A stretch of DNA of 64,000 bases, from contig NZ_JAMBLS010000002.1 of NCBI RefSeq assembly GCF_023336905.1, forward strand, positions 186,001 to 250,000, written 5' to 3'. Below, piece after piece: positions 48,321 through 56,954 of this stretch (positions are counted from its first letter, which is position 1; each line of letters starts with the position of its first letter). The notes below the pieces were generated by a model that had not been told where the DNA came from, did no database searches, and saw nothing but the letters and a program-made list of their open reading frames with translations. Source of the stretch: Bacteroides sp. ET71. GTDB lineage: Bacteria; Bacteroidota; Bacteroidia; Bacteroidales; Bacteroidaceae. The position numbers and the translations under genes are program-made.

Positions 48321-49307
48321 ATGAATATCAAAGCACAGAACAGCAACATGCTGTTGGCATTCCTCACCTTGTTGGGTGTAGTAGCCGTAGTAGCCTTGGT
48401 AGGATTCTTTGCACTGCGCAAAGGCCCCGAAATAGTGCAAGGACAAGCCGAGGTAACCGAGTATCGTGTATCAAGTAAAGTACCGGGCCGCATATGGGAG
48501 TTTCGCGTGAAGGAAGGACAACACGTCGAAGCTGGTGACACCTTGGCCTTGCTTGAAGCACCGGATGTAGTAGCCAAATTGGAGCAAGCACGTGCCGCAC
48601 AAGCTGCCGCACAAGCTCAAAACGAAAAAGCACTGAAAGGAGCACGCCACGAACAGGTGCAGGCAGCCTATGAAATATGGCAGAAAGCCAAAGCCGGTTT
48701 AGAGATAGCTACCAAATCGTATAAAAGGGTGAAGAACCTGAAAGAACAGGGCGTCATGACAGCACAAAAGCTGGATGAAGCCACAGCCCAACGAGATGCA
48801 GCCATTGCTACCGAAAAGGCAGCCCGTGCCCAATATGACATGGCACGCAACGGTGCAGAACGCGAAGACAAAGAAGCGGCTGCCGCTTTAGTAGAACGCG
48901 CCAAGGGAGCCGTAGCCGAAGTGGAGTCTTATATTAAAGAGACAGTGCTGGTTGCACAGGCACCCGGCGAAGTATCGGAAATATTTCCCAAGGTAGGAGA
49001 ACTGGTAGGAACTGGCGCCCCCATCATGAACATAGCCGTCATGGACGACATGTGGGTCACGTTCAACGTGCGCGAAGATCTTTTGCAAGGCTTGGGCATG
49101 GGTAGTGAATTTGACGCCTTCGTGCCGGCACTGAACCACAACATCCGCCTGAAAGTATATTACATGAAAGACCTGGGCACTTATGCTGCCTGGAAGGCCA
49201 CTAAAACCACGGGGCAGTTTGACTTGAAGACTTTCGAAGTAAGAGCCACACCACAAGAAGCAGTAGAAGGCTTACGCCCCGGCATGAGTGTCATCCTAAA
49301 GAAATAA
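48321..49307 (+). CDS. HlyD-family periplasmic adaptor
   Basis: The 328-residue membrane-fusion protein has an N-terminal transmembrane anchor (LLAFLTLLGVVAVVALVGFFAL). A biotinyl-lipoyl half (YRVSSKVPGRIWEFRVKEGQHVEAGDTLALL) is followed by a long coiled-coil hairpin (about 75-200) and the second lipoyl half (VLVAQAPGEVSEIFPKVGELVGTGAPIMNI). The beta-barrel ends with GLRPGMSVIL. It joins the ABC permeases to the TolC-like channel. Confidence 0.9.
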   Translation: MNIKAQNSNMLLAFLTLLGVVAVVALVGFFALRKGPEIVQGQAEVTEYRVSSKVPGRIWEFRVKEGQHVEAGDTLALLEAPDVVAKLEQARAAQAAAQAQNEKALKGARHEQVQAAYEIWQKAKAGLEIATKSYKRVKNLKEQGVMTAQKLDEATAQRDAAIATEKAARAQYDMARNGAEREDKEAAAALVERAKGAVAEVESYIKETVLVAQAPGEVSEIFPKVGELVGTGAPIMNIAVMDDMWVTFNVREDLLQGLGMGSEFDAFVPALNHNIRLKVYYMKDLGTYAAWKATKTTGQFDLKTFEVRATPQEAVEGLRPGMSVILKK

Positions 49308-49308
49308 A

Positions 49309-50487
49309 ATGAATCTTGTCTATAAACATAAAGCTCTCTGGAGCGTGATGAAACGCGAGTGCCGCCGACTTGTCTCGCGTCCGCTTTACCTGTTTTGCAT
49401 GGTAGTGGCACCGCTGTTCTGCTACGTTTTCTTCACCACGCTGATGGATTCCGGACTGCCGCAAGACATGCCCGTAGGCATCGTAGACCAAGACCAGACC
49501 TCCATGACCCGCCAACTGACGCGTACATTGGACGCGTTCCAGCAGAGCAAAGTCGTGGCTCGCTACGCCAGCTTCGACGAAGCTCGCCGAGCCATGCAAC
49601 GAAACGAAATCTACGGATTCTATTACATACCTGAGGGCACGACAGCCGAAGCACAAGCACAGCGTCGCCCCACCGTATCTTTCTACACCAACAACACGCT
49701 GTTGATTGCCGGCTCGCTGCTATTCAAAGACATGAAAACCATGAGCGAGCTGGCTTCGGGGGCTGTCGTTCAGGCTACCCTTCTGGCCAAAGGTGCCACA
49801 GAGCAACAGGCCATGGACTACCTGCAACCTATCGTCATCGACACTCACCCGCTCAACAATCCTTGGCTGAATTATTCGGTCTATCTGAACAATACGTTCG
49901 CACCGGGAGTCCTGATGCTGCTCATCTTTATGGTAACCGTATTCTCCATCGGAGTAGAAATCAAGGAACGTACCGCCCGTCAATGGCTACGCATGGGCAA
50001 CAACTCTATCTGGATTTCACTGGCTGGAAAGCTGTTGCCACACACGGCTATTTTTTTCCTGATGGGCATCTTCTACAATATCTATCTGTATGGCTTTCTG
50101 CACTACCCCTGCCACAGCGGCATCTGGCCAATGTTACTGGCCACGCTATGCCTCGTGTTGGCTTCGCAAGGAATGGGTATTCTGATGATAGGTACCTTGC
50201 CTACGCTACGTCTCGGACTGAGCTTCGCTTCATTGTGGGGAGTGTTGTCATTCTCGATGTGCGGATTGTCTTTTCCGCTGATGGGCATGCACCCCACGTT
50301 GCAGGCTCTGGCCAACCTTTTCCCGTTGCGCCATTATTTTCTCATCTATGTAGACCAGGCTCTCAACGGCTATCCGATGATTTATTCGTGGAGCAACTAC
50401 GTGGCGTTACTGCTCTTCATGTTGCTTCCTTTCTTGGTAGCACACCGGCTGAAAGGAGCCTTGATTTACTATAAATACGTTCCCTGA
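49309..50487 (+). CDS. ABC-2 type permease, first copy
   Basis: The 392-residue membrane protein has one N-terminal helix (SRPLYLFCMVVAPLFCYVFFTTLM), a large periplasmic loop (about 45-190) and about five C-terminal helices, as in YhiI/YbhS-type ABC-2 exporters. It begins 2 nt after hlyD and ends 2 nt before its paralogue. No ATP-binding subunit is encoded in the operon, so the ATPase must be elsewhere, or the pair works differently. The substrate is unknown. Confidence 0.85.
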   Translation: MNLVYKHKALWSVMKRECRRLVSRPLYLFCMVVAPLFCYVFFTTLMDSGLPQDMPVGIVDQDQTSMTRQLTRTLDAFQQSKVVARYASFDEARRAMQRNEIYGFYYIPEGTTAEAQAQRRPTVSFYTNNTLLIAGSLLFKDMKTMSELASGAVVQATLLAKGATEQQAMDYLQPIVIDTHPLNNPWLNYSVYLNNTFAPGVLMLLIFMVTVFSIGVEIKERTARQWLRMGNNSIWISLAGKLLPHTAIFFLMGIFYNIYLYGFLHYPCHSGIWPMLLATLCLVLASQGMGILMIGTLPTLRLGLSFASLWGVLSFSMCGLSFPLMGMHPTLQALANLFPLRHYFLIYVDQALNGYPMIYSWSNYVALLLFMLLPFLVAHRLKGALIYYKYVP

Positions 50488-50488
50488 T

Positions 50489-51751
50489 ATGAAAAGCCTG
50501 ACTTTCAAACAAAGAGTAAAACAGGGGGTAAACGACCTCTTCTACATCTGGAAACAGGAATTCCGCAATACCTTCCGCGACCAGGGCATGCTGATTTTTT
50601 TCGTGCTCGTTCCTTTGGTTTATCCATTGATATACTCTTTTATCTATACCAATGAGACTCTGCGCGACGTGCCTGCTGTCGTAGTAGACAACTCACGTAC
50701 TGCACTGAGCAGGGACTACCTGCGCCGGGTGGATGCTACTCCCGAGGTAAGCATTGTCAGTCACTGCGCCGACATGGAAGAGGCCAAACTGGCACTGCGC
50801 GAACGCAAGGCTTATGGCATCATCTACCTGCCCGCTTCGTTCAGTGATGACATTGCGCAAGGGCGACAGACGCAAGTCTCTCTCTATTGTGACATGAGTG
50901 GATTGTTATACTACAAATCGATGCTGCTGGCCAATACCGAAGTGTCATTGGACATGAACGCTGAAATCAAAATAGCCCGAGTCGGCAATACAACGGAACG
51001 GCAGGATGAACTGACGGCCTACCCCATTGTCTACCAAGACGTGGCGCTCTACAACCCGACTAACGGTTTTGCAGCTTTCCTCATTCCCGCCGTGCTGATG
51101 CTCATCATCCAACAGACACTGCTTCTGGGTATCGGCCTGAGTGCCGGCACTGCCCGCGAGCACAACCGTTTCCGCGACCTTGTCCCTGTGCAGCGTCACT
51201 ACAACGGCACATTGCGTATCGTGCTGGGCAAGGGGTTAAGTTACCTGATGCTTTATGCCCTGGTGGCAGTCTACATCTTAATTGTGGTTCCCCGCCTGTT
51301 TCGCCTGAATCAGATTGCTTTGCCGGGAGAACTGACTCTTTTCTGCCTGCCTTACCTGCTGGCATGTATCTTTTTCAGCATGACAGCATCCATTGCTATC
51401 CGCAACCGCGAGACTTGCATGTTGTTGTTTGTTTTCACTTCCGTACCACTGCTGTTCCTTTCAGGCATATCGTGGCCGGGCAGTGCGATACCGCCGTTCT
51501 GGAAAGGGTTCTCCTATTTGTTCCCTTCCACCTTCGGAATCAACGGCTATGTGCGCATCAACAGCATGGGAGCCACCCTGAACGAAGTTGCTTTCGAATA
51601 CCGTGCTTTGTGGTTGCAGACCGGTATCTATTTCCTGACGACCTGCCTGGTATACCGCTGGCAAATCATACAGAGCAGGAGACACGTCATCGAGAAATAC
51701 AGACAGTATAAGGCTAAAAAGGAAGAAGCATCCGCATTGCCATCGGCGTGA
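50489..51751 (+). CDS. ABC-2 type permease, second copy
   Basis: The 420-residue paralogue of the preceding gene has the same layout (FRDQGMLIFFVLVPLVYPLIYSFIY, a periplasmic loop with AVVVDNSRTALSRDYLRRVDATPEV, then five or six C-terminal helices including the FLSGISWPGSAIPPFWKGFSYLFPSTFGINGY segment). The two permeases probably form a heterodimer. The Lys/Glu-rich C-terminus is cytoplasmic. A strong hairpin follows. Confidence 0.86.
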   Translation: MKSLTFKQRVKQGVNDLFYIWKQEFRNTFRDQGMLIFFVLVPLVYPLIYSFIYTNETLRDVPAVVVDNSRTALSRDYLRRVDATPEVSIVSHCADMEEAKLALRERKAYGIIYLPASFSDDIAQGRQTQVSLYCDMSGLLYYKSMLLANTEVSLDMNAEIKIARVGNTTERQDELTAYPIVYQDVALYNPTNGFAAFLIPAVLMLIIQQTLLLGIGLSAGTAREHNRFRDLVPVQRHYNGTLRIVLGKGLSYLMLYALVAVYILIVVPRLFRLNQIALPGELTLFCLPYLLACIFFSMTASIAIRNRETCMLLFVFTSVPLLFLSGISWPGSAIPPFWKGFSYLFPSTFGINGYVRINSMGATLNEVAFEYRALWLQTGIYFLTTCLVYRWQIIQSRRHVIEKYRQYKAKKEEASALPSA

Positions 51752-51774
51752 GATAATGCTTCACAAAGAAAAAG

Positions 51775-51821
51775 TGTAGGCGCGTATGCCGGAAAAGGAA
51801 TCCGGAACATACGCGCCTACA
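51775..51821. terminator. Bidirectional terminator after the efflux operon
   Basis: TGTAGGCGCGTATG (51775-51788) pairs perfectly with CATACGCGCCTACA (51808-51821), with an inner CCGG/CCGG pair. It separates the efflux operon from the convergent GH109-like gene. Confidence 0.8.
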
Positions 51822-51848
51822 TTTATGTATGAGGCCGGGAAAGGCAGA

Positions 51849-53369
51849 TTACGGACGCCGGGCCGTGAGGCTATCCGTAAAGGCTTGAGCCTTTTCGGCT
51901 GCCATGCGCTCTTCTTCGGGCGAAGCAAAAGCATGGCTGAAGCCTTTGGTCTTATTCCACTCGCCACGAGTGAAGTCGGGGAAAGCAACCGGAGCACAGC
52001 CGTTGTCCATGCTGAGCGAGCCCAGTTCGGCCAGGCAACACCACTCGGCCAGGTCATAGACATCCATGTCCATAGGGAGGCCATTTTGCAGACAGTAAAC
52101 CAGACGGCTGTCCATGATAAAGTCCATGCCGCCGTGTCCGCCCACTTCCTTGGCCAGTTCTCCGTATTTCTTCAGGATAGGATGCTCATATTTCTCGGCC
52201 AATGCCTGGTATTCTTTCTGTGGCAGGAAGGAATGGGCAGAGAGGTCGTCCACTTCGGGCTTGACACCCGAGGATGCCAGTTGTTCTCCGGACACGGCGT
52301 AGCCTTCCACGGGATACTTGTTGGCAAAGCCCAGCGTGCCGGTCAGTTGATACAGGCGGTTATAGGGCTGGGGCGTCATGACGTTGTGTTGTATCTCTAT
52401 CACTTTGCCCAGAGCTGTCCGCATCAGGGTAGTGGTATGGTCGCCGTTGCGGAAGGAAGAACAAACGGAGTCTGTCCGTTCCTGCACCCGCTGCGCTCCA
52501 ATCACAGACTTCGTGTCCATGGCTACGAGTGTGGTAATGCGGTCGCCGCGGTGAATGTTGAGTGCTTGGGCCACGGGGCCGAAGCCGTGGGTGGCATAGA
52601 CATCGCCACGATGGCGCATGTTGTAGTCCAGACGCCAGCCCAGCTTATCGCCTTCGCCTGCCTTCCAATAATGGTCCCAGAAGGGGTCGAGGCAATGCAG
52701 ATAAGCCCCCTGGGCACGGATGATATCTCCGAAGACGCCGTGCTGGGCCATGTTCAGCGTGGTCAGTTCGAAGAAATCGTAGCAGCAGTTTTCCAAGATG
52801 ACGCAATGGCGGCGCGTCTGTTCGCTCAGGTTCACCAAATCCCAGCACTGTTGCAGGTTCAAGGCCGAAGGCACCTCGATGGCCACGTGCTTGCCATGTT
52901 CCAAAGCATAGCGTGCCACGGGATAGTGGTGCAGCCAGTCGGTGGCGATATATACCAGGTCGATGTCATCGCGTTCGCACAGTTGTTTATAGCCTTCTGC
53001 GCCCGAATAGATTTCCGCACGGGGCATACGTGCACGCTCCAGATAGCCTTGGCAGGCTTCTGCCCGCACAGCCTCATAGTCGCACAGTGCCACGATCTGC
53101 GTGCCGGGGATATGCGTAAAGCGTTCCACCGCACCCGGGCCACGCATGCCCAGGCCCACAAAGCCGACGCGCACCACCTCCAGACGAGGTGCGGTCAGAC
53201 CAAGGGCTGACTGTTGTCCGGCGGGGCGTTCGGGTGTTTCAGTCACAATAGTACCTCCTTCCCAATGCCAACGGGTACCATACTCGTTGGTAAACGTTTC
53301 GGGAGTCGTAGAGCAGGCTGCCAACAAAAGGGCAACGGCTCCGAACAGTAGATGTTTGATGTTTTTCAT
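51849..53369 (-). CDS. Gfo/Idh/MocA-family lipoprotein (GH109-like)
   Basis: The 506-residue protein has a lipobox (LLLAAC, Cys19), then a Rossmann NAD-binding start (VRVGFVGLGMRGPGAVERF) and the domain YIATDWLHHYPVARYALEHGKHVAIEVP. The whole length matches the exported GH109-type alpha-N-acetylgalactosaminidases of Bacteroidetes, which use NAD in a retaining oxidation-elimination mechanism. A different sugar or a dehydrogenase role is possible. As an envelope lipoprotein it may act on host mucin-type O-glycans, an inference from family knowledge only. Confidence 0.78.
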   Translation of the reverse strand: MKNIKHLLFGAVALLLAACSTTPETFTNEYGTRWHWEGGTIVTETPERPAGQQSALGLTAPRLEVVRVGFVGLGMRGPGAVERFTHIPGTQIVALCDYEAVRAEACQGYLERARMPRAEIYSGAEGYKQLCERDDIDLVYIATDWLHHYPVARYALEHGKHVAIEVPSALNLQQCWDLVNLSEQTRRHCVILENCCYDFFELTTLNMAQHGVFGDIIRAQGAYLHCLDPFWDHYWKAGEGDKLGWRLDYNMRHRGDVYATHGFGPVAQALNIHRGDRITTLVAMDTKSVIGAQRVQERTDSVCSSFRNGDHTTTLMRTALGKVIEIQHNVMTPQPYNRLYQLTGTLGFANKYPVEGYAVSGEQLASSGVKPEVDDLSAHSFLPQKEYQALAEKYEHPILKKYGELAKEVGGHGGMDFIMDSRLVYCLQNGLPMDMDVYDLAEWCCLAELGSLSMDNGCAPVAFPDFTRGEWNKTKGFSHAFASPEEERMAAEKAQAFTDSLTARRP

Positions 53370-53412
53370 TATGCTTATTGTTTAAAAGATAGACGAAATT
53401 GTTCTACGGCGA

Positions 53413-53420
53413 CAAAAGTA
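53413..53420 (-). promoter_or_regulatory. -7 element of the GH109-like gene
   Basis: CAAAAGTA reads TACTTTTG on the minus strand, 44 nt before the ATG at 53369. Confidence 0.55.
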
Positions 53421-53561
53421 ATGATTTTCCTCGAATATAGGAAAGAAATAAATGCCCGCCCGTATCCGGACAACTGCAAAAAGCCATTGGTCATGACTGA
53501 CGATGCGCCGGAAAGATGTCTGGAAGTGACAGAAAAAGCAGCTCAAGGCTGTCTGATTCTT

Positions 53562-53652
53562 CATCTCCAGGTTAGAGATATACATCTCCAGGCTAAAGAT
53601 ACACATCTCTAACTTAAAGACATACATCTCCAGGCTAAAGATACATCTTCAG
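53562..53652. repeat. Tandem ~21-bp CATCTCCAGGCTAAAGATA repeats
   Basis: Copies lie at 53562-53580, 53583-53601, 53604-53624 and 53625-53643, with a partial fifth to 53652. The period is about 21 nt; copy 3 is the most divergent. The array lies between the divergent GH109-like gene and the blaI-like gene. Confidence 0.8.
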
Positions 53653-53768
53653 AAAAGGAATGAGCACTTATAATCCGTCGGCAGAAAGATTTTTCTCCGG
53701 GAAACGAAAGCTGCCTGATAGAAAGAGGAGGCTTTTCATATAAATTAACCATCTATCCTTGTATGAGT

Positions 53769-53810
53769 TACGAAAACTTCGTAGATTTGTGACATCAAAT
53801 TTCATGTCAC
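53769..53810 (+). promoter_or_regulatory. blaI-like promoter with two operator-like dyads
   Basis: The -7 box TAGATTTG (53782-53789) is flanked by two dyads: TACGAA-AAC-TTCGTA (53769-53783) just upstream, and GTGACAT-N8-ATGTCAC (53789-53810) covering the likely transcription start. This is where an autoregulatory BlaI/MecI repressor would bind, although the half-sites differ from the classic TACA/TGTA of staphylococci. Confidence 0.6.
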
Positions 53811-53815
53811 TGATT

Positions 53816-54181
53816 ATGCAGAAACTGACCCAACAAGAAGAAGAAGCCATGCGCTACGTGTGGCACTTGCAGGGAGGCTTTATCAAAGACGTATTAGCAT
53901 GCTATCCGCCTCCCTCTCCCCCTTACACGACCGTAGCCTCTATCATACAAAACCTGAAACGCAAAGGGTATGTGAGGATAGAGCGTGAAGGAAACGGATA
54001 CAGATACCTGCCCGTGGTGAGCGAGGCAGAATACAAGCGGACATTCCTGAGCGGCTTCGTGCAGGAATATTTCCGTAACTCGTACAAAGAGCTGGTGTCT
54101 TTCTTTGCGCGCGACCAGAAGCTGTCTGGCGACGACCTGAAGGACATCCTGCGTATGATAGAAGAAGAAAAGGACAAATAA
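53816..54181 (+). CDS. BlaI/MecI-family transcriptional repressor
   Basis: The 121-residue winged-helix protein starts MQKLTQQEEEAMRYVWHLQ, then PPYTTVASIIQNLKRKGYVRIEREGNGYRYLPVV, the typical BlaI/MecI DNA-binding domain. A helical dimerisation tail follows (SGFVQEYFRNSYKELVSFFA). In known systems the repressor is inactivated by proteolysis triggered by an M56 membrane protease, and such a gene follows 10 nt downstream. The start is ATG 53816; ATG 53804 lies inside the operator dyad. Confidence 0.88.
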   Translation: MQKLTQQEEEAMRYVWHLQGGFIKDVLACYPPPSPPYTTVASIIQNLKRKGYVRIEREGNGYRYLPVVSEAEYKRTFLSGFVQEYFRNSYKELVSFFARDQKLSGDDLKDILRMIEEEKDK

Positions 54182-54191
54182 TAACCTCTTA

Positions 54192-55511
54192 ATGACCATG
54201 ATGAGCTATCTGATACAAGTCAACGTAGTGCTTTCGATGCTTTACCTGGTATATGTCGTGCTGCTGGGGCGGGACACGTTTTTCGGGTGGCGGCGGGGCA
54301 TGTTGCTGGGGATGCTGGGCGTTGCCGTATGCGCGCCCCTGCCGTTTGTGGAACCACTCGTAGAAAGCCTGCCCGCATCGGGGCAGGTGGGTGCGTGGAC
54401 GGGGCAGATTGCCTTGCCCGAGGTCGTGGTGACGGAGCATGAGGCGGGAGCTGTGGGGATGTGGCCCGGGGCCTTATACCTTATATATATGGCAGGCGTC
54501 ATTGTCCTGATGGGGAGAATCGTGGGGCAGGTGGCCGCACTGGCACGCCTGCGCCGCCGCTGTCCGGCCATCTGCGTGGAGGGGCAACGGGTGCATGTGC
54601 TGGAAGAGGGGGAGGCACCCTTCTCGTTCTTCGGGCAGATATACCTGTGTCCGACGGGGCATACGGCCGAGGAGGTGAAGACCATCCTGGCGCATGAGTC
54701 GGCACACGTGAGGCAGGGACATTCGGTGGATGTGGTGCTGACGCAGGTGGCCTGCGCGCTGTGTTGGTTCAACCCTGTGGTGTGGATGTATGCACGGGAG
54801 GTGCGCCGTAACCTGGAATACCTGGCCGACGATGCCGTTATCCGGCGGGGTGTCGGGAGGAAGGCTTACCAGCTTCAACTGCTGGAGATGACTCTTACTT
54901 CGGCTGCAGCAAATCTTTATAATCACTTCAATGTATTACCTTTAAAAACGAGAATCCGTATGATGAACAAAAAGAGGACAAACGGCATGGGCAGGGTGAA
55001 GTACTTGCTCATGATTCCGGCAGCCGCCTTGCTGGCTGCCGCTTGCCAGAACAAGGAGAGCAAGGGCAATGAAATGGACGAGGTCGTGGTGGTGGGCTAT
55101 GCCGGGGGCGACTCGGCGGCGCAGAAGGATGTCGTCGCTGTGGAGAACCCGGTGGGCACGTCGACTGAAAAGGCGGCGGGTGAAACGCCGCTGGGCGAGG
55201 TGTATGACATGGTGGAGCAGGCTCCGACGTTCCCCGGAGGCAACCAGGAGCTGATGTCGTACCTGGCCAAGAATATCAAGTATCCGAAGGAGGCGCAGGC
55301 TGCGAAGAAGGAGGGAAGGGTCATCGTGCAGTTCGTTGTGGCGAGCACGGGCCAGGTGACCAACGTGAAGGTGATGCGTGGTGTGGACCCGCTGCTGGAT
55401 GCTGAGGCTATCCGTGTGGTGGAGGGCATGCCCCGGTGGACACCCGGTCGGCAGGACGGCGAGGCGGTGAACGTGCGCTTTACGCTGCCTGTGACGTTCC
55501 GCCTGTCGTAG
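54192..55511 (+). CDS. BlaR1-like M56 metallopeptidase with TonB C-terminal domain
   Basis: The 439-residue protein begins with transmembrane helices. The M56 zinc-protease site HESAH (168-172) is followed by NLEYLADD (Glu209), WFNPVVWMYA, and a further helix (YLLMIPAAALLAAACQ). Instead of a penicillin-binding sensor it ends in a linker with DEVVVVGY (296-303), like the TonB box of SusC-type proteins, and a TonB C-terminal domain (about 345-439, APTFPGGNQELMSYLAKNI; GMPRWTPGRQDGE). It forms an operon with the BlaI-like gene. The signal sensed is unknown; beta-lactam sensing is not supported by the domain content. Confidence 0.86.
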   Translation: MTMMSYLIQVNVVLSMLYLVYVVLLGRDTFFGWRRGMLLGMLGVAVCAPLPFVEPLVESLPASGQVGAWTGQIALPEVVVTEHEAGAVGMWPGALYLIYMAGVIVLMGRIVGQVAALARLRRRCPAICVEGQRVHVLEEGEAPFSFFGQIYLCPTGHTAEEVKTILAHESAHVRQGHSVDVVLTQVACALCWFNPVVWMYAREVRRNLEYLADDAVIRRGVGRKAYQLQLLEMTLTSAAANLYNHFNVLPLKTRIRMMNKKRTNGMGRVKYLLMIPAAALLAAACQNKESKGNEMDEVVVVGYAGGDSAAQKDVVAVENPVGTSTEKAAGETPLGEVYDMVEQAPTFPGGNQELMSYLAKNIKYPKEAQAAKKEGRVIVQFVVASTGQVTNVKVMRGVDPLLDAEAIRVVEGMPRWTPGRQDGEAVNVRFTLPVTFRLS

Positions 55512-55574
55512 CGGGCTGGCGACGACCCGCAGGAGGGCATGAATCGAGAGACATCGGATATAGGAACAAACGCG

Positions 55575-55609
55575 GAGGGCGCGGGCGACAAGGGTCGGCC
55601 TGCGCCCTC
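55575..55609. terminator. Bidirectional terminator between the M56 gene and mrp
   Basis: GAGGGCGCGGGC (55575-55586) pairs with GCCTGCGCCCTC-like sequence ending at 55609. It separates the convergent M56 and mrp genes. Confidence 0.65.
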
Positions 55610-55632
55610 TTCGTGTGCCGTCGGGCGGGTGT

Positions 55633-56733
55633 CTACTTGCGCACCTCGACGATATGGGTGGGGGGCATTTCGACGTTGCGGCGGTCGACTTGGCGGACGA
55701 CGGCGGCGGCCAGTTGGAGGAAGGCGCGGCCGGTCGTGGTGTCGGGGTCGAGGGCTACGGGCGAGCCTTGGTCACCGCTCTCGCATATGCCTTGCACCAG
55801 GGGGATTTGTCCGAGCAGGGGAACGCCCAGCTCGTCGGCCAGGTGCCGGCCTCCGTCGCGGCCGAAGATGTAGTAGCGGTTGTCGGGCAGCTCGGCTGGG
55901 GTGAACCATGCCATGTTCTCGACCAGGCCCAGGATGGGGACGCCTACCTTGTCGTTGCGGTACATGTCGACGCCTTTGCGGGCATCGGCCAGGGCCACTT
56001 GCTGGGGCGTGGTGACGATGACGGCGCCTGTGATGGCGAGGGTCTGGAGGAGGGTGAGGTGGATGTCGCTGGTGCCCGGCGGGGTGTCGATGACAAAGTA
56101 GTCCAGCGGGCCCCAGTCGGCGTCGCCCACGAGTTGCTTCAGGGCGTTGCTGGCCATGCCTCCGCGCCAGAGGGTGGCCTGGTCGGGGTTGACGAAGAAG
56201 CCGATGGAGAGGAGCTTCAATCCATATTTCTCGATGGGTACGATGAGGTCGCGTCCGTCCTTGTGCTCGGCATAGGGGCGGGCGTCTTCGACTTGGAACA
56301 TCTTTGGCATGGAGGGACCGAAGATGTCAGCATCCAACAGTCCGACGCGGTAGCCCAGCCGGACGAGGGCCACGGCCAAGTTGGCGGCGACGGTACTCTT
56401 GCCCACCCCGCCCTTGCCGCTGGACACGGCGATGACGTTCCTGACCTGTGGCAGCATCTTGCCCGGTTCGGGTCGTGCGGCCTGTCGGCTTTCGGTGGTG
56501 ATGGTCACGCGGACGTCGGGCGACACATAGGTGTGTATGGCCGTCTCGGCAGCCTTAACCATCGACTTCATAAAGGGGTCGGTGGGCCGGTCGAAGATGA
56601 GTGAGAAGCTGACGTTCATGCCGTCGATGCGCAGGTTGTCGGCCACCATGTCGGCTTCGATCAGGTTTTTCCCGTTGCCGGGATAACGCACGGTGGCCAG
56701 TGCGTCGTGTATCAGTTTCGGATAGAGAGTCAT
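55633..56733 (-). CDS. mrp: Mrp/NBP35-type iron-sulfur cluster carrier ATPase
   Basis: The 366-residue protein has an N-terminal MIP18/DUF59 domain (about 1-85) and a deviant Walker A SSGKGGVGKST (104-114), the hallmark of ParA/MinD-like ATPases of the Mrp/ApbC class. YFVIDTPPGTSDIHLTLLQ and VIVTTPQQVALADARKGVDMY are further family motifs. The usual CxxC motif near the C-terminus is not present; the matching region reads AWFTPAELPDNRYYIFG. Function as a cluster carrier is inferred from family. Confidence 0.9.
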   Translation of the reverse strand: MTLYPKLIHDALATVRYPGNGKNLIEADMVADNLRIDGMNVSFSLIFDRPTDPFMKSMVKAAETAIHTYVSPDVRVTITTESRQAARPEPGKMLPQVRNVIAVSSGKGGVGKSTVAANLAVALVRLGYRVGLLDADIFGPSMPKMFQVEDARPYAEHKDGRDLIVPIEKYGLKLLSIGFFVNPDQATLWRGGMASNALKQLVGDADWGPLDYFVIDTPPGTSDIHLTLLQTLAITGAVIVTTPQQVALADARKGVDMYRNDKVGVPILGLVENMAWFTPAELPDNRYYIFGRDGGRHLADELGVPLLGQIPLVQGICESGDQGSPVALDPDTTTGRAFLQLAAAVVRQVDRRNVEMPPTHIVEVRK

Positions 56734-56797
56734 AATCGTTATGGTATTTATTGTTTACAGTTAGCATCTTTTGCGGGGACGGGCGGGGGCCGATGCA

Positions 56798-56886
56798 GGA
56801 AAAGATGGCACCTTTGGCCGGAAAAGGTGGGGAGTTTTCCATGAAAAGGTGGGGACTTTTGTAGGAAAAGGTGGGGAGTTTTGTAG
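56798..56886. repeat. Tandem ~22-bp GGAAAAGGTGGGGAGTTTT repeats
   Basis: Copies lie near 56798 (divergent, AAAAGATGGCACCTTT), 56820, 56843 and 56864. They lie between trmB and mrp on the same strand, downstream of trmB and upstream of mrp. Confidence 0.75.
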
Positions 56887-56954
56887 GCTCTCTCCCACCC
56901 TTTCAGTATCAAGCTGTTACGTTTTGCCCTGCCGGGTGTGCCGCCGACGGTAAT

